A program made the translations under genes and the position numbers. Below are positions 10,989 to 24,700 of a stretch of 64,000 nucleotides of DNA, piece by piece (position 1 is the stretch's first letter; every line of letters begins with the position of its first letter). Where the stretch lies: NCBI GenBank assembly GCA_002221725.1, contig NJFT01000092.1:62001-126000 (forward strand), read 5' to 3'. The notes under the pieces are model-generated. The model saw nothing but the letters and a program-made list of their open reading frames with translations, did no database searches and was not told where the DNA came from. This DNA comes from Scedosporium boydii. Taxonomy: Eukaryota; Ascomycota; Sordariomycetes; Microascales; Microascaceae.

Positions 10989-13900
10989 CAAAACGGTAAT
11001 TACAGAGTCTTACTCCGTCCATTACTTCGTAATACTTGCCCTTGTTCTCCATCCGCCTTGGAGGCAATATCTGAGCGCAGACACACCGGCCAACATCGTG
11101 TTCGTATTTTTAGCTCGGTATTAATGCACCACCTCCAGGCGACGCCCTGTGATCTTGGCTAGCTGTGTGATGAAAAGAGGCGCCAGGGGAATCCATGGGT
11201 GACGAAAAGTTAACCTGAAAAATTTACCAACCCGGTGGAGGGAAAATATATTGATGTGCCCCCCCCAAGATCTTTAGTTCCCCCTTCCTTTCCGGCTTGC
11301 TGAGCAGAATAATACCGTACCGCGATGAGAGAGGCTCATGGCTGGCTAGGGCCAGGATACGACCGTCCCAATGAATGTGTCAGTTGCGGTCCTCCATTGA
11401 AAATTGTAGTGGGAGGCTATTCCCGATCGAGTAGGATGTAATATTCTCCCATCCACTCGTAGTAAAAGACCGCAAGTACTCTCCCACCTGCAATTATGGC
11501 GGGAAAACGATGGTGTTCCGTCTCCGTCGCCCAAAATTCGGGCAGAGTTCGGAGCGAATGGCTCATAAAACAATGCTCATCAACAGTGATTAGAAAACTA
11601 ATCAATCAATCAGGGGACATCTAGGTTAGGAAATTGGAACGAGGGACCTCCCCAATGCTTTTGGGACAGAACATTAGGACAGGCCCCAGGGCTGCGGTAC
11701 GCTGATTTGAATGCGCACTGTCGTTGACCCGGATTTAGGACAAGGTGGGAATAGCGCCAAGCCCAACCGAGCTGGGTGTGTCGTCTAGTCTTGACATTTC
11801 CGCTCCATGAAAATAGTTTCCGGGGATTATCAACTCTCCGGGGGGGATTCTTTAGTTTGGATCAGAAAACTAAACTATAAGAAAAACTTTGGCGTTTTCT
11901 GGGCTCAAATCGATATGTCATCGGTGGATATGCCAAACCCGAAGTCCGCGGGAGAGTGCCTGACATGCTTCGTTGAGGCTCTCGTGTTTTTAAAAGCTAG
12001 AGTTCGACGGTGAAGGAGGAATTCGCGTCAAATGAACGCCAATCTCCTTTAGTAGGAACCTATTCCGCTGTCTCGGTCTCGCCCTCCGTTAATGCCGGCC
12101 GAAATGATGAACGACAACCAAGGAGTGGGGCAAGACACCCGGTGGACTGGATTTGCTGCCTTTCAAGACCACGAAACAGGCAAAATTGAACGAGAGGTAC
12201 TTCGTACAAGGTCGACTCCTTGTCGGGGTGCAGGGACTCGAGGGGTCAATTTACGGTCATCCTCCGTCAGTGTTCCTCCGTAATCAATGTAATCAATGGA
12301 CACCGCACCTTGTAAGGTTTCCACATACTCCGTACTATCCTCCCCCTCTTAGTGCTCTTGAGCCCTGAGAGCTCAGCCTTTTCCCCTCTCGCCACTGCGT
12401 GATGCCAAGACGTCTGAAGTGGAGCATACATTAGTGTAGTGCACTTCGTAGTAAACTACCTTGGAAGGAGATTGCGAATGATGGTAGAACGGAAAGGAGG
12501 GGGTGGTAAAACAGGCAGCACTGCCACAATCCGTGGCAGGCTTGCTTCGTAATAGTGTACTCCGTACTCCGTCGTTCGCGCAAAGTGCCCTCGGTGTTCT
12601 GTCCCACTTTTTTTCCTTCCCTTGGGAAATGGTCCGTGGGTATTTTGTACTTCGTAGGGCTTCCTGGATTTCCAGGGGACTATCCGGGAAAGCGAAGGTT
12701 CAGCAGTCATGGTAGCGTGTCTTCCCTTTTCTCCACAAGGCCAGGTGCGAACGGACTTGGAACTATTCTGCATTTGTTCTGGTCTTGCCGCACACACCCT
12801 CATTATCTCACTGAATGGCCCACCACGCCGGTTGAGCGAGAATTGTCTGGGGCGTCCTCTGTCCAGGGTGAGAAGGACGTATCAGTGTCCGAGTCAGGCA
12901 GCCCCCCTTGATAAACTAGTTTGCCTTGGTGCTATCGAGTTATGTGTAGTAGACTCCTGCAACTATTACTAACTAGAACACGGGAGGCTGGATGGGATTA
13001 ATGTGCGACATCAATTTGATATCATCGTCAAAGCGTAGCTACCGCACTAAACTGGACCTAAGATTCGGAGCTGCTAGAGCACGCTCATGTGTACGCAAGG
13101 AGGGTCAGAAGCGGGGAAATGTCATGATGGTGGCTCCGGTTGAGAGCTTGAGCTTTTGACCTGCGAGCTTCGGACCGGACTTCTTTAAGTTAGTTTAACT
13201 TTCGGCTCTCGACTTTCTTCTCCGACCCTCCTTTGTCAAAGAGGAGGGCTTGGATAGATGATTGGGTGGTGCAGGAAGCTCGAGGAGAACTAAGGGAGAC
13301 GAAGGGTTCTAGGCATCAACATCTTGCACAACAACTGAGGGGAACCTTCTTCGATCCGAGAGTCTGGCCAGTTTCAGCCACGGGCACCCGATGTAACAAC
13401 TGCCGGCCTTCGAGAATTTGATGATGCTCTGGCGAGTGGCATCTTCCTCCACCCCGAAATTCTTGGAAGAAATAACGGGGTTTCGGTGGAGACCTCACCG
13501 CCTTGATTTCTGTTGATGACCGTTTTGGCCCCGCTTGTCAACAACCAGTTGAGCCTCTCCCTCAGACACTATCTCCTATTTTGTAAAGCAGGACAGACAC
13601 CATTGCTCAGAGTAGTAGGTCGTGCGTGATCTTGGGACGGGGAGGACGTCAATTGCTCGGCGATCAGCAAAGCCAACCCCTTACCCCAATCTGGGTAGTC
13701 TCGCCCTCTCTGTTCGGATGACGGAGATCGTTATATCCCCCAAGTGTCTCGGGTTTGGGGACAGTCCTGTCTCAGCAATCTTAGGGGGTGCTTAGGGCCG
13801 GGCTTCTCCCGTGTCGTGATGAACTTTTGACATGGATAGACCCCGACGTAAACGGCGATATGCCCCTTTAGCCCTACGAAATCCAGAAACTCAACCGGGG

Positions 13901-16900
13901 GAAATGGTGGGGCGTAATCATGGAAGTGTGCACTTTGGTAGGTCACCGATACGACGCAAGAGGCTGGCTTTTATAAGGATGCCTCGGCAGGCGGTCGGAT
14001 CATTTCTGAAGAACTGACGAACGGCGGGTTTCATCTCCTTGACTGGTCCACTACGACGACTACTGATTTCCGTGAAGTAATAGCCCCAGTCTAGCGCTGC
14101 TAGGCCTAAACCTTGTCGAAGGATAGAGCGGTCTAGTGCCCTCAGGACCCAGGTTATTATGGTTTAGCGTTGTTCCAGCCACGCGCTCGATGGTTTGGTT
14201 TGTGAGGATTAATGCAAAATGGCGAGTTTCCCATTAATGTCTCCCCCCCTCATTGTTGAATCACTGATGCACTATTCCCGATGTGCAGACCGGGAAGGGA
14301 CGTGCTTTCCCTCTTAAAGCCCGAATTATCCCCACTGTTCCTGCCATGACTCGGGCGACGTAACACATTGTCCCTTCCACTGAGTGATATCCATCTGTCT
14401 GGGGCATGTGATTTTAGTCTAAGATTGCGGGACTTGGCAAATACTACTCCAGCATTCTGACCCCCCAAATTACCCACAATCCCAGACACTTCTCGGTTTA
14501 CTTTCCTGTCAACCAGGGCCTGGGGCCGGGGTTGACAAAGTGGACATGCTTCGGTGTCGCTATTCTACTAGAAAAGGCTCGAAGGCCGTTATCATATCAA
14601 GTTGTATACATTTCACGATTCGGGCAGCACGAGCAGGTGTTAACTATTATTACGACGTACGAAGTAATCGGCAAAGTAGACAGGGGCTAAGAGAGGGGAA
14701 AAAAGAAAAAAAAAATATCTGGAATGCACACGTGCTCACTTTTTTTCTCGGCCGAGGCACGAACCTCTCGACAGTTGTTGACGGCTCGAACAGGTGAGGG
14801 GCCTCTGCCGGGTCCGCTCCCTGGTACGTGCCAAACGCCACTTCCGCTTGGCATGGGGCAGGCAATTCGGTTCCCACTTTTCCTCGCAACTGTGGTTCCG
14901 AGCCAATAGAACGTGGCATGTACCAAGTACTGTACACTGTGGTAGGGCTGATGAGGTGCTTCGATGCCAGTTGCAGGGACCGGCCGGTCCTTTCAAAGTC
15001 ATTGATCGCCCCCCTCTCGGGAGCGGTCCCGTCGCATGGTTTCCCACACTTTCTAATCAATGACGCCGAACCACTATCAAAATATCATCAAACATCTATT
15101 ATCGAGAGTTATGAATAATAGTTCTCTAATCCTGTCCCTCCGGAGGACACATACGAAAAGGGTTGCGGGAACATAAAAAAACGTGGATACGACAATACCG
15201 GTTGATTATATTCGTGCACACCTACCCCTGGAAAATAACTGGGACAATAAGGAGCCTAATATAATGGATGTCAATGTCTTGCCTCTTCGGGGTCAGTCGC
15301 CGAGATCGCGCCGGCTTTTACTGGAGGGGCGGATCCCGTCATAGTGTACTACTTTCCCAACAGCCTCGCCCGTAATTTCAGTCCGCCCACTGTCCCGCTT
15401 GACATTTTGACCGGCTCATACAGTACGAGACGATCGTCATATGCACGACGCTATAATTACTGATGGACTTGCGTGGTTGCTGATGCAGGATGAGAGAAGG
15501 TGATCAGAGAAGAAAAAAGGAGGAAAGAATGCAAGACAACCTATTAAGTGTCGCTATACTTCGTACACAGGGAGTTGTACTTCGGGCCATCATCCCTTAC
15601 AATGTGCTTCGAACTCTCTCTCACCCGCTGCTTGCATGGATGTTCCTGAAGAAACGAATCAAACATTCCTCGCAGTGCAGCAAATCCACTGTATCTGAAA
15701 CTACCCCCGAGGCCCATTGGCAGACTGAACTTGGGGAAAGAAGAGTTCCTTGCGTGCGTAGTGGCTGCGGATACCCATAAGGCGCAGCTGCAAGAGATCA
15801 GAAGACCAACCTCTCAATCCATATCCTAACCTAGTTTCTTTGCTATCATTTCAGATGCAGGGCGCTGTTCTGTCTTCCTCTTACTCGGTAACATTTCACT
15901 AATAAATTTCGCCCTTTTTGATTCCCTGTCCGGCCAAAGGGAATGATTCCGTTGGTAAGCTTCATATTATTGCGTAACAGTATTGACCTTTTTGGACGGC
16001 GTGGTGTAGCCTTACTAGGCTGGTTGGTGGGTGGAGTGCAACCTCAGGGTGTGCGTGCCTTTCCCCAACACACCAGATGCAACTGTAATACCATGTGGAT
16101 GTATGCATATTATGAGCAATTGTGACTCCAGTCAGATTATAGCGTATTAACTGTTTACGAGGGGATCAATACCAGAGGCTCACCGCATCGAGTTGGCCCC
16201 GTACTTCGTAAGCTCCATTCTGGGTAAAGACGACCGAGCTTACGAACGTCGGTGGGAATATCAATGAAAGGCGCAACGGTGCTTACATTGAAGCCACTTT
16301 GGAATGCGTTGTCGGACCAGAATGTGGTCTTACCACAGAGCCAACATCCTCCCGACTTGAAGGCACTGACATCAGACGCATAAACCACCACATGATGTCT
16401 CGTCAGCTCCATCACCTCCCAAAAGTCACACACTGTCGTCCATGTCACGACGAGGGGAGTACGGTCAAAGAAGATTGATGCTCCTACTACTTCGTAGGCA
16501 TGATCATGTCCTGGGCCACGAATAAGACACGTATTCTGCGTCGCACCCCATTTGAATGCCTGTCCGTGCGGTCTGGAGGAAAGGAAAGGAATCTGGTGAG
16601 GTGTTGGGAGTTGGTCACTCTCGCTTCATAGACTTTGCGGAAACCGCGAAGCGTGTGGACCATTCCCAGACTTTATCTCAGTTAGACTATTCCATCATGC
16701 GAAACAGAAACCATCGTTCCGCTTGGCGTCTTCCTCCTTCCTTCCGTAGGAGTAGAGGTTAATCCCACGACCCAATCTGCGACCCTGTACGAAGTAATCA
16801 TCGTACTGAGTACAGTGTGGGAGGGGAAACGGAAATTGAAGAGGATGAAACGGTGGTGGATGAGAAAAGGTACACCACGGTTGGTCAGTGCAAGTACACA

Positions 16901-19712
16901 GGGACTGTACCGCGATCTTTTCCACTTCACATTACGTCTGCTCGGGCTCGAATGTAGTGTAGTGTATGTACATACTCGGAGGTAAACAGTTGAGGATCAG
17001 ATAATAAGGCAACTCCCTTCCTTGCTAGACCGGGCTCCCACCCCCTAAATTACCAGCACACTCCAAAGTACTTCGCAAAGTTGCCCTTGAAAAATGGACC
17101 GGAAGAGTGGGCGTGCGGCGTGTGCCAAGTAACTGGGAGGTACACTAGTACCTCGTAGTGCGAAGTATTTACGCTAGTGTACTGTCGAAGACCAGCCCTG
17201 GAAGGCAACTCGTCCCCACCTTTCTTGGGTTCAATTTGCAACTGATGTTCTCAGCCCCACTTCTTTCCTTCCCTACAATGCACATTATTCCTCTGTCCTT
17301 CCCGATTGACCAAAAGGTCTTGTTTCAATAGGGAGTCTAGTGCGAGTCCGGTCCTTCTCTCTGTGACAAGTCAGTGAAGTAGTGCGTTTGTGAAGGGCTC
17401 CTATAAGAGATCGAAGGCTAATATATGGAGTAATCCTGTTTGATCAGAACTCGGTTGATCTGGGCCTGTCTGGTATGAAGCAGGAAGGAATACAACTGAA
17501 GTCTTGGCTATGGAACGGCAAGTTCTTTCCCAGTTTATTGATGCCAACCCATGACAGTCAAGAACCATGTACTACTATTGTACAGGGTGTTTGACGGTGT
17601 CATCTTAAGGACCAACAACTATGATATTGGAGGATACGGCATAAAATGCCCTTTGCTCCCATAAAAGTCATTACCTGCATCCCTGACTCGAGGACCTCGT
17701 TGGTTGCTTTGCAGCCGAAGGCAGATATAATAAGTCAGGCCAGGACGCCTCTTTCCTTCACCATCGGATTTGATAAAGCTACTTAAAAACTTGACTCCTG
17801 CCCTTTGAGTCGCTTCGCTCAGGTGCCAAGAAATGCCCTGGTGCTGTGATTAGCCAACTGGCCAGCAAGTGCAAGCCAAGTTCCAGAACGGGGCGCTGAT
17901 AGGGGTGGGCACATGGGGGTGGAAGGGATCGTGTACCTTTGTCCTGTTACGGACGCCTGATCGATTCCGTAGCGCCGGGGCCAAGCCAATCGATTCAGCC
18001 CCACAGCCTACCGTAATCTGAGGGCTGGCCTACCCTGTCCTGTCCAGTGTCCACCCTGGGCCGTAGGGGGTACGGCTAGCGGACTGACCATAGGGTCAAG
18101 TAAGGTACATACTCTGTCAGCGTCCACACCAGATCCATCAATCAACAAGGAGTGTACACCATGTTGTACCACCTCAGAAAAGGCGGGTAAGCCCTATGTA
18201 GAAGGCGGGCGACTCGACTTCCCCATCGCTTCCCAAGTGAACCACGCAGGACGCCATACGAAAGTATAATATGGATCCCAACTTCCCCTTGAGCATCAAG
18301 AGATCTACTAGCACGAAGTATTTGATGCCGACTGACTTCTGAAGGAGCCCCTGGTACAGTTGTACCTTCCCACCAGCAGTAATATATTTGATGCTGCATA
18401 TACAGAGTGCTCCGCACGCAGCTGGCAGTCGATTCCTTTTCCATTTTTATTTGACCTTCCCACAGTAATACCTGCTTGGTTCCCCATTCGCATATTACTT
18501 GGGCTCTCCCACCTCACACTCCTTGACCCTGTATTTCGTCTTTTCGAAGTGCTGGCTGTCCGTAACTTGTATCTCGACATCTCGGGACACCAGCTCTAGC
18601 CAACAACATCCAGTCAACGAGCCCGACTCGACACACGGCCAGACAGAGAACACGTTCGCACAGCTCACACACTCTACGCCCAAACACACCGAGACCGGGC
18701 ATGCATGGCATTGGACAGGCAACAAAATCTTTTACTCACACAGCTTAGATGACATCTCTCACGACTACGACTACCAGCGCCTTTCACCCAAGACCGCGCG
18801 TAGGTACAATACAATAATACCGTAGACATCGGCTTTCCCACCATCGTCCATCCTTGCATAAGTTGGCACTCGCCGCCCATTATATATCTAATTGTGGCAA
18901 CGACGACATCGGTTAGCAAAGTGCGTTGTGACTGAATCAGGGATTCTGTTTAAAGCCAAGGAACACGATTCGATTCCAACGTCTCGTCGCCGAATGGTTC
19001 GCTAGCAGGGGGCCAATCTTCCCGCCCCTGGCCACGATACATACAACCACCCTGCATTCTACCTTCCACGGTTGATCAGAGCAGTTGATCCCTTCTCATT
19101 ACTCCTGTGTCCTCCCAACTTCCTCTCGACCAGTCCATTGTTGCATTTTTTTCCCCCCTTCTCCTCTTTCCCCCGTCTTATTATTATTATTCTTTTTATT
19201 CTTTTATCCCTCTCTTGAACTTCCCTTGCCGCATTCCTTTTTATTCTACCATCGATCACCAACAGCTTCAGGACACCAATTTTCTTTTTACAATCCCAGC
19301 AATTGAGCTCTAAATATCGCCCCTGGAGGACCCGCCGAGCTCGTCGACCGGTTCCCTCAATCGTATTGACGTCTGCGCTTTTTGCCCTAGTGCTCGGTAC
19401 AGGCGGAAAACACACCCCCGGCGGCAATCCCGAATTTCGTCGCCACCAGACGCTTCGATTTTCTGCAGTCGGCGCTGTTGGCCGCAGGAACCCAAAAATA
19501 ACTCCAGCAAACCGGATTGTTGGTTTTCAATTATTTTAACGACCCTCTGTTGCTGGACGCTTCATGACGATCTCGTTGGTCCTCGCCGAATCTATACGAA
19601 CCCCTGTTCAGCTGCCTTGTGGTCGTCTTGGTGGCAATTTAACTTGCGAATTCAGCTGTCATCATTCTCACCCCGGCTTCGCTCTCGCAATTCCTCCTCA
19701 CACTCCGACGCC

Positions 19713-21765
19713 ATGTCTTTCAGTCGACAGCACGGCCCCGAGGCCTCTAACCTCCCATCAATCTTTATAGCTTCGGATCCTCCAGATCGATATCGTTCTC
19801 CCCCCCAAGCCATGCCTTACGAACAGCTTTCATCTTCTTCCACCACAAGCGCCATGACGATTCCGGGTGTTCAAAGAGTCGAAGAGGTTCCTCCACCATT
19901 ACCCCCGCCGCAGTTCCCTTTTGGAAGGCCGCCTGGCTATGACTACAAGGAGCCGCGACGAGATTCGTTTAATCCTTTCAGCAGCAGGGAACCTAGCCTC
20001 TTTGGGAGCGGAAGCTTTAGCAGCATGGATCGTGGACCCTTCTTACGAGTGGAGAAAGACGAAGGATATGCGAGTCTCTCGTCCACTAGGTAAGCGTGTC
20101 TCTCTTCGCATTTCTGCCACAGCCCTGTCGCGCCTCTGAGGCGACAGCCTTGGGACAATTGGGGTGTGCTTAGTCGAATCCGATGCCCACTAACATGGCC
20201 AATGATCGTTAGGTCCAAGGACTCTCTGCCTACCGGCTTTGGCGCCTGCCACAACCGATTCCGATTCCAAAGCAGCGCCGACGACTACTGCGACAACATG
20301 AAGAACAAGCTCAACCCAATTCGGACATTCGACAAGTCCCCGACTTCGTCCATCAGCCCGTCCTCTGCCCAGGATCCCTTCCCTTCTCGCCTCTCGCCCG
20401 AGGGCCGCTTACCTCCTTTGTCTGTGCCAGTGTCCCTCCCCTTCCGAACTTCAATTCTCGAGGAACCAGAGCGATTTACGCAGACCCCTCTCCATTCGGC
20501 GGTGTCACCTCGCCTCGGTCCTTTCTCTCTCAGCAGCCGCGATCCTCGATCCCCCGGTGGGAACTCGGACGTGGATTACTCAGTTAGGCGTCGTCGATCT
20601 GGAAGGACAAATAGCACTTCTCTTGGTGAAGATTCCGCAGCGTCCCCTCGGGGTGGTTACGAACTGCACAGCGCCGATTCGGAGATCGCCGAGACCTCGT
20701 CGATGCGAAGGCTGCACCTGGATGAATCCAAGGAATATCATGTAGCCGGGCTTAAGCGACGTGCGTCATCGCCTCCCGGTGACGACTCGATGCTGCACTC
20801 TATGGGTAGCCAAAGTGACCTACGACGCCGGGAACCCTCTCGAGGCTCTCCTACCCCGAGGCTAGCCGTCCACCCGAAGGGATCTGGATCTTCAGTGTCG
20901 TCTGCTGGTCGGAGCGGCTCCTTTGCCTCGACATTTTCCGTCGCTGCGCCAAGCAGTGCGACGAGCGTCAATTCTTTCGGGCGAAGGTCTCCTGTGCACC
21001 TGTCGCCTGGTGGCGGCACTGATGGAGGGCAAGGCTACGCCATAAACCCATCGCCGCGGGGCTCGATTTCTCGGGGAACCCACCAACGAAATATTAGCGA
21101 GAGCAGGCAAATGGCTTCTCCCCGCAAGATTACCGAGGTCTCCAAACCCAATGGACAGCGAATGCAAGGCTTCATGCTCATGTGCGAGTGCTGTCCAAAG
21201 AAACCCAAGAAGTTCGAAACACTTGAAGAATTATGGTACATAACATCCCATACTATCCTACGATTTGAGGTCAAGGGTACGGAAATGTTGCTGCTAACAC
21301 ACATTACTTTATAGCGCACACGAAGCCGAAAAACAATACGAATGTCTTTATTGTGGCAACCGCTTCAAGAACAAAAACGAGGCGGAGCGACACCAGAACA
21401 GCCTTCACGTTCGCCGTCACAGCTGGAGCTGCAAAGCGCTCACGAGCTACAGCCAAGCGTTCCACGAGAGCACTAACCGTCCAGGTGAGGCCGATACGTG
21501 CGGTTATTGTGGGCGAGATTTCGAGCGCACCGGACCGGTGGCTGCGGGAGGGGTGGGACGCACAGCATCGGACCAAGACTGGGATGAGCGGATCCATCAC
21601 CTCACAGCAGACCACAAATTCAGGGAATGCAACAGCAGCAAAAAATTTTACCGGGCCGACCACTTCCGCCAACACTTGAAGCACAGCCACGCGGGATCGA
21701 GCGGGAAATGGACGAACATGCTGGAAAACGCATGCATGATGGAAGAGGACCCAACGCCCAAATGA
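19713..21765 (+). CDS. C2H2 zinc-finger protein
   Basis: Three exons: 19713-20089, 20213-21235 and 21315-21765, giving 616 residues. Intron 1 (123 nt) has GTAAGC, a CTAAC branch point and TTAG; intron 2 is 79 nt. The N-terminal two thirds are disordered and rich in Ser, Pro and Arg, with many SP sites. The C-terminal part holds a CECCPKKPKKFETLEEL segment, a classical finger (C-x2-C-x12-H-x4-H in YECLYCGNRFKNKNEAERH), a CGYCGRDF unit and a last FRECNSSKKFYRADHFRQH unit. From memory the C-terminal block is highly conserved in Sordariomycetes, which points to a nuclear DNA-binding regulator; targets are unknown. The chosen ATG (context CGCCATGTC) is the first in this frame after an upstream out-of-frame ATG at 19564. 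The long pyrimidine-rich leader is typical of fungal promoters. Confidence 0.85.
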
Positions 21766-24700
21766 GGGTCAGTGGGCGCTACTGCGGGAGGGTCGCATTG
21801 CATGCTTCTGCTCAGAATACTACTGGTCGCCGTCATCGAGATAATACGGTCATTTGTCACCGTGCCTAACATGCTCGGCGTGGTCAATCTGGACTCGCTC
21901 CCCAGGGACCGCTGCGTGGGCTGGACTGCGTGGGCCAATCGTCTCCTGAACAAAAATTTCATGAAGAAATTCGGTGGTGCGGGTATGAATGCGGGGAGCC
22001 AAGGATGCACCCGATGGGTAAAATCGATAAAGCCGCCTTCTCCGGGAGAAGGAATTGATGCCTTTCCCACTTTCTAGGTGCTCTCTCTTTCCGTCTCGAC
22101 GCGTCGATTTCAGGGACAGCTCTCATTGCCTTTCCTCCTCCGATCGAGGAACTCCTCGCACAAGGGCGGCAGCGGGGACACCGCGGCTTCCTATCATCGA
22201 TGCCGGACATGATCGCCTTGCCGTGCAGAGCTGTTGCGCTAAGATAGGAAGGACAAGCACCGATTCCCATCCCACTCCACATCTATTTTGCTGCCGGCGG
22301 CAGGCTTCCCTGTATCTCAACATTTGGACCGCCCTCCGAGACCGCCGACACTCGACACGCCTGGACGCAACGGGCTTGGTACGCCAAGCATAGTCTGTGT
22401 TAAAGACATGGGTTCGCATAGGCCGCGAAGAATGCGAATTTATGTTTTGCGGCGCATGGAGGATCGACCTGCAAGATTGCGACTTGCCATTATGAGCGAA
22501 ACGGCTTCGCGACTCTTCTTTTGTTCCGAGTCCCTCAACCATCCTCATTTCCCCATTATTCTTTTCTTTACTCTTCCCTTGACGTTTTATTCTCGGCATT
22601 CAATTACGAGTAAGAACGCATCCTTGTTTTCATGTTACGGATTCCCCTGGGAGTGCACACAACGGCGTCGGTAGATCAATGCATTGGCTTTTTTCAAGGC
22701 TTCTGGTTATTTATTCATTTTATGTATTCCCGTACCATACCGCGCGTTTTTGGATTCTTTTTCTTTGATAAAAAGCGAAAAAGGAAAAAGGAAAAAACAA
22801 AGAAAAAAAAAAGAAAAAAAAATATTGCCACCCACCAGCACCGGAAGTGCCAAGCGAACAACACTTGAGATTGGCAGATGGGGGAAAGGGTCTTATTGAT
22901 TTTTGTCGCCGCCAACGCAAGTTGACACCGGACAGCAGCAAGCCTGCATTAAGGTGGACTTGCTACGGATCAGAGCGGTGAAGAGACTGGGATGTATGCC
23001 ATGAAAGGGGTGGTGGAGTAGAGGAAGTGGTGTCGACACACCAGTTGCACCCCACCTCCTCTGACCAACCGAATGAACGGCAGTTTCTTGACAACAAGAA
23101 TATATATCTTGATGAGACACGCACGCACACGCACCTTGACACGCACACATACATGAGGACAACCAACTCTTGGGCCACGAAGCAGAAACATCAGGGCCCG
23201 CCATGACCTACCTACCCGTGCGGCGAATATACCCGGCCAGCAGGGCCAGCAGGAAAAATATCGTGAGCGGTGTCGGAGATCACGGGGCATAATGATGGAA
23301 TGTACAACGAGTATTACTCTTTTCCCTTGTTTTTGATTTTGATTTTTCCCTTTTCCTTTTCACGCCTTTATGACGATAGGTTGACGGACCTCGGAGCATT
23401 AAAAATACCTACCATGTAACATGTTGGTCTTTGACGGAACCAGTCCGGGGAGATATAAACTGGATTGTTTTTTTTTTTTCTTGCTTTTTTTCCTTTCTTT
23501 ACCTGACATCTATGTATGGCTATGCTTAATCACCTTTCTAATCCACACCTCTATGTAAATAGCTATTTTCTACCGAGTAGTTCCCATGGCATTGATGATG
23601 ATCTAACTACGAATGATGTTGCTGTTCGGTACACATTAGTTCGAATTCAACATATCCCTAATCAAGCATCGGAGGGTCATTGTCAGACCCTCAGACCCAT
23701 GTTCGCTCTCACTGACCAAGCACCAAGACGGAGAAGACGGGAGGTCGGGAAGTAAGCGGGCAGCAAGTGAGCCCATCTGTCACCATCGTGGTCTGGTCCA
23801 TGTGCCAATGGGGACTAGCACGGAGCCGTTATCGCCTAGCTAGGCTACGGATAAGACCCTGAGCAGCTGGGCGTGGAGGCTGGCCTGGCCCTACGAGGAT
23901 CCTTGGAAGAAGGCGCTAAGTGGCCCCTACAGGTGGGTTTTTAGCAGGGGGTTTGTGCAAGGATCGATGGAAATATTGATAGAGTCTGATGTGGGCTTAT
24001 ATTCGGTGTAATCCATTGTTACAGCTTCGTGCCCGTGAGAAAGGAGGACAAAACAGGAAAGCCAAGGGAGTGGGGCAGAGCAGAACCAAGGCCAGGTGAG
24101 ACCCGAGTGCTATTTTTGGGAACTGTTATTTCGCCCTCTGGCAAAAAACAGTATGCGGAGATTACCTCGTTGCAACTCTGTTTAGTTTTTTTTTTTTTGT
24201 GTTTTTCAATTGTTCCCTTTCGCTTCTACCGGATAACACACGGACCTGATTTATTTTTGGGAGGGGTGCATCTCTTTTTTTGAGGCGGGACGGACGACTG
24301 GCATGAGAGGTGTATGAAGTAGAGAATATAGAAAAAAGGTATCCCGGACGTGAGAGAAGGCGCGAGGGGTACAAGGCCGTGCAACAGGCGGCCAAGAATT
24401 AATCTACGAAGTAGTTTTTGTTCGGTAGGATCGTGGGTCGCGGGGGCGGGGTGTTTGGAGTGCCCGATAAACGACAAAAGGTGAGACCGGCCCAGAGGAC
24501 TTGCATTTCATACCTGCAAAGAGTCGTGGGGGCAAAAAAGAAGGAAGTCCATCCATCCTCCTTCACTGGGTACCCCTACCCCTAGTCCTCTCGGTGTCGG
24601 ATGACTTCGACTAGACTTGCCTTGCTCCACGCAGATGCACATGCAGATGCTTTTGCTCGCCATACGTCAACACATTTACATGGCAGGGATGGCTGGCCAT

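Larger units (their letters stand above)
4740..19712. other. 15-kb gene-poor region with dispersed 9-mer
   Basis: No frame here shows a domain, a convincing signal peptide or a spliceable model, although many short open frames exist on both strands. What the region does hold is repeated copies of TACGAAGTA or its complement (exact copies start at 5737, 6545, 8708, 8817, 10941, 10973, 10980, 11023, 12198, 12648, 14658, 15557, 16202, 16488 and 16788), related TACTCCGTA/TACCTCGTA forms (for example 10878, 12326, 12558, 17149), and long A or T runs. Base composition is mixed rather than strongly AT-rich, so heavy RIP is not obvious. The last 600 bases are the pyrimidine-rich leader of the C2H2 gene. 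Confidence 0.5.
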
